Assembly: GCA_027485405.1 (NCBI GenBank)
Contig: JAIXRB010000059.1
Location: 1-9,300 of the forward strand
Source of the DNA: Leptospiraceae bacterium
GTDB taxonomy: Bacteria > Spirochaetota > Leptospiria > Leptospirales > Leptospiraceae
Direction of reading: 5' to 3'
Length of the DNA: 9,300 nucleotides
Of this stretch, positions 1 to 5,760 are shown in pieces. Made by a program: the position numbers and the translations under genes. How positions within the stretch are numbered: position 1 is the first letter of the stretch; the number at the start of each line of letters is the position of its first letter. Under the pieces are notes generated by a model, which was not told the origin of the DNA, did no database searches, and saw nothing but the letters and a program-made list of their open reading frames with translations.

Positions 1-644
1 AAAAGTCTTTTATGGCTTTGGTTGCTTCCATCTATACTGCGTATATCAAAGAAGACTGTGCTCTTTTAGAAATCAACCCCCTCATTCTCACCAAACAAAA
101 CGAAATCATTGCGGGCGACTGCAAGATGGACTTGGATGAAAACGCTCTCGAAAGACACAAAGACAACGAAGCCTTCCGAGATATTTCCGAAGAAGACCCT
201 TTCGAAGTCAAAGCCAAAGAATACAACCTAAACTAGGTTAAACTGGATGGAAACATTGGTTGCATGGTCAACGGTGCCGGACTTGCCATGGCAACTATGG
301 ATATCGTTAAGCTTGCTGGTGCTGAGCCTGCTAACTTTTTGGATGTTGGGGGTGGAGCCAATCCAGTGACCGTAGAAAACGGATTCAGACTCATCCTTTC
401 CGATCCAAACGTAAAAGGAATTTTCGTAAACGTATTCGGTGGAATCGTACGTTGCGACCGAGTGGCAACTGGTATCATTGAGGCGGCAAAGAAAGTCAAC
501 ATAGCTGTTCCAGTCGTGGTTCGCTTGAAAGGAACCAACGCCGAAGAAGGAAAAAAGATTCTAAACGAATCTGGATTGAACATAGCCGGGGTGGAAGGAC
601 TCCGAGATGCGGCAGACAAAATTGTCTCCCTCATTAAAAAATAA
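1..644 (+). pseudogene. sucC: Succinyl-CoA synthetase beta subunit, 3' part, interrupted by an in-frame amber codon
   Basis: SucC is the ATP-grasp/CoA-ligase beta subunit that works with SucD to interconvert succinyl-CoA and succinate plus ATP (or GTP) in the TCA cycle. The 5' end lies left of the window; the frame is open from base 3, so the ATG at 12 is internal. The visible 213 codons correspond to E. coli residues from about 175 to the end. EINPL (Glu at 69-71, E. coli Glu197; Asn at 75-77, Asn199) and the Asp of GDCK are the metal/nucleotide-side residues. CMVNGAG, FLDVGGGA and the GGIVRCD loop belong to the ligase domain. Codon 78 (234-236) is TAG where E. coli has Tyr252; both flanks align without indels, so this is a point nonsense change and not a frameshift. 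Read through, the protein would be normal. Translation could restart at ATG 264, giving a 126-residue CoA-ligase fragment. Gene identity is certain; functional status is not. Confidence 0.93.
234..236 (+). other. In-frame TAG codon inside sucC
   Basis: The sucC frame reads KEYNLN, then TAG, then VKLDGNIGCMVNGAG. Homologues have Tyr at this position, and a TAC-to-TAG or TAT-to-TAG single-base change would explain it. TAG is also the natural stop of the tolC-like gene, fmdB-like gene and lpxB in this window, so genome-wide amber reassignment is unlikely. Confidence 0.9.
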
Positions 645-647
645 GGA

Positions 648-652
648 AAGGA
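648..652 (+). promoter_or_regulatory. Ribosome binding site of sucD
   Basis: AAGGA lies 7 bases before the sucD ATG at 660. A second AAGGA copy at 643-647 overlaps the sucC stop codon. The duplicated purine-rich stretch suggests strong initiation of sucD, which could partly uncouple it from the interrupted sucC reading frame. Confidence 0.6.
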
Positions 653-659
653 AGCCAAC

Positions 660-1550
660 ATGTCAGTACTAGTTGATGCCAACACAAAAGTCGTAGTCCA
701 GGGAATCACTGGAAAAGAAGGAAGCTTCCACGCTACTCAAATGCTCGAATACGGGACAAAAGTAGTAGCAGGGGTTACTCCAGGTAAGGGTGGACAAACA
801 TGGACTTCCGAAACCGGAAAGACAGTTCCCGTTCGAAATACAATCAAAGATGCTATGAAGCAAGATGGGGCAAATGCCGCTATCATCTTTGTTCCACCTC
901 CATTTGCGGCTGATGCCATTCTGGAAGGAATCTTCGCAGAAATCCCTTTAGTGGTCTGTATCACAGAAGGCATTCCAACCTTGGACATGCTCAAAGTTTA
1001 CAGTGTGCTTAGAAATTCTAAGACAAAGCTCGTGGGACCAAACTGCCCGGGGGTGATCAATCCTTTGCATAAGGTAAAAATGGGAATCATGCCAGGTTTT
1101 ATCCATGTGCCAGGCAATATTGGAATCGTTTCTCGTTCTGGAACTCTCACCTACGAATCCGTAGCTTCTCTTTCAGGAGCCGGACTCGGTCAATCCACTT
1201 GTATCGGAATCGGTGGTGACCCTGTTCCTGGTATGAACCACGTAGAAGCGGTGACTCTCTTAAACGAAGACCCTGACACAGTTGGAATCGTAATGATCGG
1301 TGAGATCGGAGGAACTTCAGAAGAAGAAGCCGCCGCCTATATCAAAGCTCATGTCAAAAAACCAGTAGTGGGTTTCATTGCAGGTCAGACGGCACCTCCT
1401 GGCAAACGAATGGGGCATGCGGGAGCAATCATCAGCGGCGGAATGGGAACTGCGACTTCAAAAATCAGTGCCATGAAAGATGCTGGTGTGCATATTTGCG
1501 CACATATTGGTGAAGTCGGTGAGAAAATGAAAGCCGCCTTGGGCAAATAA
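660..1550 (+). CDS. sucD: Succinyl-CoA synthetase alpha subunit
   Basis: This is the CoA-binding and phosphohistidine subunit of succinyl-CoA synthetase, a cytoplasmic TCA-cycle enzyme that makes ATP or GTP from succinyl-CoA. The 296 residues match the family's usual length (E. coli 289). Visible landmarks in order are the Rossmann CoA-binding loop GITGKEG (residues 15-21), VTPGKGG (39-45), GPNCPG (126-131), SRSGTLTYE (158-166), GIGGDPVPG (183-191), GEIGG (214-218) with the Glu equivalent to E. coli Glu208, and GHAGAIISGG (252-261), where His253 is the phosphorylated active-site histidine. The ATG has a good AAGGA 7 bases upstream, 15 bases after the sucC stop. The gene is intact, in contrast to sucC, and ends 5 bases before the next gene. 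Confidence 0.97.
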   Translation: MSVLVDANTKVVVQGITGKEGSFHATQMLEYGTKVVAGVTPGKGGQTWTSETGKTVPVRNTIKDAMKQDGANAAIIFVPPPFAADAILEGIFAEIPLVVCITEGIPTLDMLKVYSVLRNSKTKLVGPNCPGVINPLHKVKMGIMPGFIHVPGNIGIVSRSGTLTYESVASLSGAGLGQSTCIGIGGDPVPGMNHVEAVTLLNEDPDTVGIVMIGEIGGTSEEEAAAYIKAHVKKPVVGFIAGQTAPPGKRMGHAGAIISGGMGTATSKISAMKDAGVHICAHIGEVGEKMKAALGK

Positions 1551-1555
1551 GTCGA

Positions 1556-3115
1556 ATGATCCAAACTGGAAGGACAATCCTAGTTTTAGGTTCATTCCTT
1601 GGGCTAGCTTTGTCTTTCCAAATCTTCGCTGTCGAATCAAAGACAGCGTTTTCTCTCACACTAAAAGATGCGGTCAAATACGCACTTGAAAACAACCGAG
1701 ATGTGCTAAAAGCACGCTTGGACTTAGTCAAAGCCGATACAGACCTAATGAAGTTCGAAGGAAAGTACACATATCGTGCCTTAGCTGGGGCAGATATCCA
1801 ACAAAATCGACTTCCGTTTAATCAAAACAATATTTTTACAGGAACAAGAACCCAAACAAACAACTACACTGCGGGAATAGAAAAACTCTTCATAACAGGA
1901 ACTTACTTTAAGGTAGACGTAAAATCTACGCGTTTTGACTCCAATGCATTTGAAAACCAATTCCGAACTCCTGCTGGATTTGGAGCCTTAGGAATCCCTC
2001 CACTTTACACTGATACGCTCTCTGCTACATTAGCTCAGGATTTGATCAAAAACTCTTTTGGTTCCCAAGAGCGAAACAACGAAAAGATCATAAAAAACAT
2101 CACCGACAACAAAAAAGACATCGCGGAAGAACAAATCTCGCAACAGGTGATAAACGCTCTTGTGGATTACTGGAATTATTCTGTTCGAGAGTCAGCTTAT
2201 GACACCTTCGAACAATTGTTAAAAAACACCAAGACCGTAAGAGACCTAACTATTCGCAAACAAGGTCTGGGGCTTTCTGAGTCTTTTGAAACAAATCAAT
2301 GGAATGCCCTGCTCGCTCAAGTCGAAGGTCAAATGGCACAAGCAAACGCGGAAAGAGACGAAGCAAGGAGAAAACTGATTCGATCACTGAACTTACCGGA
2401 AGATACCCTCCTAGACAAATCAGCGCCGCTCTCTGAAACTCTTCCATCTAATTTAAATTATGAAACCGATATCAAATACGCCTTTGAAAACAGGGCCGAT
2501 TTCAAAAACCTGAGTCGCAAAAAAGAAAATGCGGAACTCAGCCTAAGCAATGCCAAAAACAACACTCTTCCGTCCCTCAAAGTAGCTGGAACGTACGGAT
2601 ACCAAGCCCAGAACTTGGAAGGACATGGAGGGAATTACACAGATTCTAGAGTGGGCATCACTTCTCTGTCGTTTCCAGTGATGCAAGGATCTGTTGATAT
2701 GGTTTACCCCATATCGGACAAGGGTGCCATTGCCGGTGTCCGAGATGCCGAAATCCAAAAAAGACAGGTCTCATTAGAAGAGCAAGATCTCACGAAATCA
2801 GTTGCCGATGAAGTAAAGACCAGAATAGATGTATTAAAGTCCAGTCATTTGATCCTAGAAAATGCTAAAAAAACAGAAGATGAGTCTAAGAAGTACTATG
2901 CTGGGGTCTTACGAAGTTTCCAACAAGGGCGGTTCAATGCCCTTACTGTTAAAAATGCGTTGGATACCCTCGTTCAAGACCAGTTATCATTGTTAAAGGC
3001 AAGGGTTGATTTTAATATCAATTTACATAGATATTATGTGGCAAAGAACTCACTCTTCAATGAATACGGAATTGAGAAATCCAAGCTTTATCCGGACGAA
3101 GCTCTTTCCAGATAG
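1556..3115 (+). CDS. TolC-family outer-membrane efflux protein
   Basis: This is a 519-residue outer-membrane factor of the TolC/OEP family. These trimeric channels connect inner-membrane pumps and periplasmic adaptors to the outside for drug efflux or type I secretion. The N-terminus has a hydrophobic segment (about residues 7-25), probably a signal peptide cleaved near residues 25-28, although no perfect A-x-A site is seen. Two OEP repeats follow. The first runs from about 32 to 285, opening with LTLKDAVKYALENN, the usual repeat start. The second runs from about 300 to 505, with the recognisable AFENRADF (309-316) and LPSLKVAGTYGY (338-349). Long charged helical stretches (about 170-280 and 395-495) fit the periplasmic alpha-barrel. 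It starts 5 bases after sucD without a clear Shine-Dalgarno sequence, so translation may be coupled. No adaptor or pump gene is adjacent, so the partner is unknown. TolC itself and other paralogues of the family cannot be separated here. Confidence 0.87.
   Translation: MIQTGRTILVLGSFLGLALSFQIFAVESKTAFSLTLKDAVKYALENNRDVLKARLDLVKADTDLMKFEGKYTYRALAGADIQQNRLPFNQNNIFTGTRTQTNNYTAGIEKLFITGTYFKVDVKSTRFDSNAFENQFRTPAGFGALGIPPLYTDTLSATLAQDLIKNSFGSQERNNEKIIKNITDNKKDIAEEQISQQVINALVDYWNYSVRESAYDTFEQLLKNTKTVRDLTIRKQGLGLSESFETNQWNALLAQVEGQMAQANAERDEARRKLIRSLNLPEDTLLDKSAPLSETLPSNLNYETDIKYAFENRADFKNLSRKKENAELSLSNAKNNTLPSLKVAGTYGYQAQNLEGHGGNYTDSRVGITSLSFPVMQGSVDMVYPISDKGAIAGVRDAEIQKRQVSLEEQDLTKSVADEVKTRIDVLKSSHLILENAKKTEDESKKYYAGVLRSFQQGRFNALTVKNALDTLVQDQLSLLKARVDFNINLHRYYVAKNSLFNEYGIEKSKLYPDEALSR
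1627..1652 (+). repeat. Inverted repeat followed by a short T-run near the start of the tolC-like gene
   Basis: A perfect 7-base stem (CGCTGTC at 1627-1633, GACAGCG at 1642-1648) encloses an 8-base loop and is followed directly by TTTT and a pyrimidine-rich stretch. It has the shape of a weak intrinsic terminator but lies about 70 bases inside the coding region. The inverted repeat is plain in the sequence; an attenuator role between sucCD and the downstream genes is only inference. Confidence 0.35.
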
Positions 3116-3118
3116 GAG
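3114..3118 (+). promoter_or_regulatory. Ribosome binding site supporting a TTG start
   Basis: AGGAG overlaps the TAG stop of the tolC-like gene and sits 9 bases before TTG at 3128. This supports TTG as the start of the next gene, since no ATG or GTG occurs in frame before its N-terminal membrane segment. Confidence 0.65.
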
Positions 3119-3127
3119 AATCTTCCG

Positions 3128-4579
3128 TTGATCAAATCACGAGTTTTTGCTTTATTTCTGTTCATTTTTCTTTTTGCTTCTGTTCTTGCGTATTTTTTAA
3201 TCGACTTCAGAGAAAGAGAAGACATCGCCTACGATTTGTATGAGGAAAAGAAATACTCTAAGGTTTTAAAACTCTATATAGATGAAGAGCCAGAATCGGA
3301 AGCAGAACTTCTAACCTTATCTCTCAGTATCTCAGGTTTAGAAAAGCAACTCAACAATCCCAAAACAAAGAAAGAAACCGAATCGGTTTTATCCTCTTTC
3401 AAGAAAATCCAGATTGTGGATTGGCAAAACTCTAACAACAGCACCTATTTTCACTTAGAAGATCCTTACTTTCCTCTGCTAAAAAAACACAGCCTAGCCT
3501 ACAAAAGAGCATTAGGTGGAAAGATCCTGGCCATGGAAAAAGCAATCCCTTCTGTAAAGGCGAATTACTATCTATTGCTTTTGCTCGTTGAAGACCCCCG
3601 TGGGAACGAATCTCAATTTGGTGATGCCTTCGCAAATCTGTTATCAAAATCCTTGCAACCAATCGGGGAGATTGAAAGAGAATTTCTTTTACAAGACTTG
3701 GAGTACCTATCCTCCGTTCCAAAAAACGTTTTTTATGAAAATTCCTTTCGCATATTTGGAACTAGCATTAACCTACGTTCTGGGCCAGGAAAAGAAAATC
3801 CAGAAATCTCCCAAGGAAACACTGGTGACCAAGCCTTTTGTTTTGCTTCAGATCTGCGAGAGGAAACAATCAACGGAATCTCTGGTGTTTGGCGACAGTG
3901 TTATTTTTCCGATCAAGGGAAAAGCGCTTGGGTTTTTTCAGGATTTCTAAAGAAGGATGAACCAAGTCTAGATAGAATTCAATCACTCAACACAAGATTC
4001 AAAGAGATTGAAAATGAAATCAAAATTGATTTTGAAGGCTGGTCTGGAGACCGCATTCCCATTACCTTTCATGGCAAATACATTCCCAGAAAACGCAAAG
4101 TGGTATCGGGAGAAGCTGGATTCCCGCTGTACTCTTCTAGAAACGGAAAGTATGAAAGAATCTGTAAGAAGTTCAGTGGAGAAAAAAACTATTTCGAATT
4201 CTCATTTTTTCCTACTGCTTCCAAGGAACCAATTCCGCTTTTTGAGATTGATTTGGTGTACGCTGGGTCAAGCCACCCAGCCTATAGTATCTCTGCGGAC
4301 AGTATGTCTGTTTTGGTAAACAAAAACAGAACTGTACTCGAAGAAGAATTAAAAAGAAGAGAGAATTTATCACTTCATATTGAATCAAGGGATGGGTCTA
4401 AACTAGTAGGAAGCCTTTGGAGGAGAAATACTGGTCTCTTGCAATCCTTAAAATCTTTCCCGCTAAATGAAACAATCTTGAGCAGTGGAAAGTATTCTTG
4501 GGAAATTTGCCTCCTACTGGCGCAACAACCAGATAAACATGAGTTAGACCTTTTTGAAATCAGAACAGGAGTTCACTAA
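3128..4579 (+). CDS. Membrane-anchored protein with a bacterial SH3 (SH3b) domain, function unknown
   Basis: This 483-residue protein has no assignable function. A short basic N-terminus and one hydrophobic helix (about residues 6-26, LFIFLFASVLAYFLIDF) predict an inner-membrane anchor or uncleaved signal, with the rest in the periplasm. A TPR-like helical stretch follows (about 34-195, with YDLYEEKKYSKVLKLY near its start). An SH3b-type domain comes next (about 207-277), marked by INLRSGPGKENPEI and the closing SAWVFSGFL; such domains often bind peptidoglycan or peptides. It contains Cys238 and Cys258, which could form a disulfide in the periplasm. The C-terminal 200 residues are beta-rich and unrecognised. 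The start is TTG, chosen because AGGAG lies 9 bases upstream and it leads straight into the membrane helix. It lies 12 bases after the tolC-like gene and 6 bases before the FmdB-type gene, so it is probably co-transcribed with envelope genes. The SH3b call is good; any role is inference. Confidence 0.8.
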   Translation: MIKSRVFALFLFIFLFASVLAYFLIDFREREDIAYDLYEEKKYSKVLKLYIDEEPESEAELLTLSLSISGLEKQLNNPKTKKETESVLSSFKKIQIVDWQNSNNSTYFHLEDPYFPLLKKHSLAYKRALGGKILAMEKAIPSVKANYYLLLLLVEDPRGNESQFGDAFANLLSKSLQPIGEIEREFLLQDLEYLSSVPKNVFYENSFRIFGTSINLRSGPGKENPEISQGNTGDQAFCFASDLREETINGISGVWRQCYFSDQGKSAWVFSGFLKKDEPSLDRIQSLNTRFKEIENEIKIDFEGWSGDRIPITFHGKYIPRKRKVVSGEAGFPLYSSRNGKYERICKKFSGEKNYFEFSFFPTASKEPIPLFEIDLVYAGSSHPAYSISADSMSVLVNKNRTVLEEELKRRENLSLHIESRDGSKLVGSLWRRNTGLLQSLKSFPLNETILSSGKYSWEICLLLAQQPDKHELDLFEIRTGVH

Positions 4580-4585
4580 TAGAAT

Positions 4586-4894
4586 ATGGCAACTTACGAT
4601 TACCAATGCAAAACCTGCGGAAACAAATTTGAACATGTTCAATCCACGAAATATGCTCCAATCACCCATTGCCTTTGCGGAAAAAATGGAGTCGTTGAAA
4701 GAATGATCACGGGCACCGCTGGTATCATTTTCAAAGGAACGGGCTTTTATGTTACAGATTACAAGAAAGACAGTCAAAAGCCTGCAAACACGGATGCACC
4801 AAAAACAGAGGCACCAGTGGCAACTGCAACAAGTTCACAAACCCCTACACCTGCGGCAACTGCGACAAGTTCTGGCGACTCAGCCAAGACTTAG
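4586..4894 (+). CDS. FmdB-type zinc-ribbon protein
   Basis: This is a 102-residue small protein of the FmdB/CxxC_CxxC_SSSS zinc-ribbon family. The family is named after a putative regulator of formamidase genes, but its real function is poorly known. The N-terminal half is typical: ATYDYQC, Cys8-x-x-Cys11, a second metal knuckle near residues 28-31, then IIFKGTGFYVTDY (47-59), the family signature. The second knuckle reads H-C-L-C-G, so it is Cys29-x-Cys31 where the family usually has CxxC; His28 falls where the first Cys is expected. Residues 60-102 form a low-complexity tail rich in Ala, Thr, Pro and Ser, with ATATSS occurring twice. A candidate AGGAG (4567-4571) lies inside the preceding gene, 14 bases from the ATG, which is rather far. 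The previous gene ends in TAA followed in frame by TAG. It sits in the presumed operon between the SH3b gene and lpxI. Confidence 0.85.
   Translation: MATYDYQCKTCGNKFEHVQSTKYAPITHCLCGKNGVVERMITGTAGIIFKGTGFYVTDYKKDSQKPANTDAPKTEAPVATATSSQTPTPAATATSSGDSAKT
4819..4872 (+). repeat. In-frame direct repeat in the tail of the FmdB-type gene
   Basis: An 18-base unit occurs at 4819-4836 and again at 4855-4872 with one mismatch (A versus G), starting 36 bases apart, which is 12 codons. Both copies encode the residues ATATSS. It looks like a small in-frame duplication expanding the disordered Ala/Thr/Pro tail. Confidence 0.7.
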
Positions 4895-4896
4895 GA
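4893..4896 (+). promoter_or_regulatory. Ribosome binding site supporting the TTG start of lpxI
   Basis: AGGA overlaps the TAG stop of the FmdB-type gene and ends 6 bases before TTG at 4903. Starting at this TTG is needed to keep the conserved LAGGGELP motif; the first downstream ATG (residue 18) would remove it. Confidence 0.6.
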
Positions 4897-4902
4897 ACTC
4901 GT

Positions 4903-5760
4903 TTGGGTAAGCTCGCCATACTTGCTGGAGGTGGAGAGCTTCCTCATATTGGAATGAAAGAAGCAATCCTCGCGGGGGAGGATCCTTTATTTTTTTCCTT
5001 AATTGAATCTGATTTTTACCCAGGTGAATTTGCAAACAGGACTCTTCCTGTGCATGTAAGCCAAGTTGGTAAAATCTTGAAGCTTCTAAAAGAAAAAAAA
5101 ATTACTGAGCTCCTGATGCTTGGAAAAGTCAAAAAAGAACTCTTGTTCCAAGACTTAAAATTTGATTTAAAAGCACTATCCATTCTAGCAAAGACAATCA
5201 ATCGCAATGACTACCCTATTTTCTTGGCAGTAGCCGAAGAAATTGAAAAACTGGGTATCAAAGTTATTTCTCAGAAAAAATACCTAACATCTCTTTTGTT
5301 ACCCGAAGGTAGGTATACCAATTCAAAGCTATCAAAACAATTAATAGATGATGTGCAATTCGGATTATCTTATGCAAAGAAAATTGCAGAATTAGATATT
5401 GGTCAGTTAGTTGTCGTTCATGACAAATCAGTCATTGCTGTGGAGGCTGTTGAAGGCACGGATGAAACCATTCAAAGAGCTGGAAGATATTTGAAAAAAT
5501 CTAAGTCTGGTGTTGTTTGCAAAGCAGGGAAACGAATCCAAGATGAACGTTTTGATTTGCCAACAATCGGAGTGCATACTTTAAAAACCATGGTTGAAAA
5601 CGATTGCAGAACTCTCTGTATCGAAGAAAATCAAACCATCGTAGTAAACCCTACCGAAGTAATTGCCTTTGCCAATAAAGCCAATATAAACATTATAGTT
5701 CTTGGAAACTCAGATCCAGTGAATGTCAATGCCAAACAGAAAAAAGTCAAGCATCACTAA
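4903..5760 (+). CDS. lpxI: UDP-2,3-diacylglucosamine pyrophosphatase LpxI (DUF1009 family)
   Basis: LpxI hydrolyses UDP-2,3-diacylglucosamine to lipid X (2,3-diacylglucosamine 1-phosphate) and UMP. It is the alternative to LpxH at this step of lipid A synthesis and acts at the cytoplasmic membrane face. The length, 285 residues, is normal for the family. Family hallmarks are LAILAGGGELP (residues 4-14), the VVHDKSVIAVEAVEGTD stretch (171-187) and QDERFDLPTIG (213-223), whose aspartates (214, 218) include the likely metal or catalytic residue of this family; I cannot say which. The start is TTG at 4903, supported by AGGA and by the N-terminal motif. The gene follows the FmdB-type gene by 8 bases and overlaps lpxB by 38 bases, fitting translational coupling with the enzyme that uses its product. 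A run of nine A (5093-5101) lies in codons 64-67. lpxI often sits beside lpxA and lpxB; here lpxA is not adjacent. Confidence 0.93.
   Translation: MGKLAILAGGGELPHIGMKEAILAGEDPLFFSLIESDFYPGEFANRTLPVHVSQVGKILKLLKEKKITELLMLGKVKKELLFQDLKFDLKALSILAKTINRNDYPIFLAVAEEIEKLGIKVISQKKYLTSLLLPEGRYTNSKLSKQLIDDVQFGLSYAKKIAELDIGQLVVVHDKSVIAVEAVEGTDETIQRAGRYLKKSKSGVVCKAGKRIQDERFDLPTIGVHTLKTMVENDCRTLCIEENQTIVVNPTEVIAFANKANINIIVLGNSDPVNVNAKQKKVKHH

Noticed and set aside
234..236. Stop codon reassignment (TAG as Tyr) across the genome
   Set aside because: TAG serves as the proper end of the tolC-like gene, the fmdB-like gene and lpxB here, with each protein ending at or near its expected length.
233..709. Long minus-strand ORF (158 codons) across sucC and the start of sucD
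   Set aside because: It is antisense to clearly conserved sucC/sucD sequence, has no recognisable domain and is explained by codon bias of the real genes.
3721..3734. Perfect 14-base palindrome of six A, CG, six T
   Set aside because: It lies in the coding region with no stem loop of useful G+C content and no termination context; it is likely chance in AT-rich sequence.
3588..3950. 120-codon plus-strand ORF in another frame inside the SH3b gene
   Set aside because: The main frame carries the SH3b motif and a membrane helix, while this frame shows no family features or ribosome binding site.
5680..5700. TATAAA-like stretch near the end of lpxI considered as an lpxB promoter
   Set aside because: No matching -35 element at proper spacing is visible, and AT-rich coding sequence gives such matches by chance.
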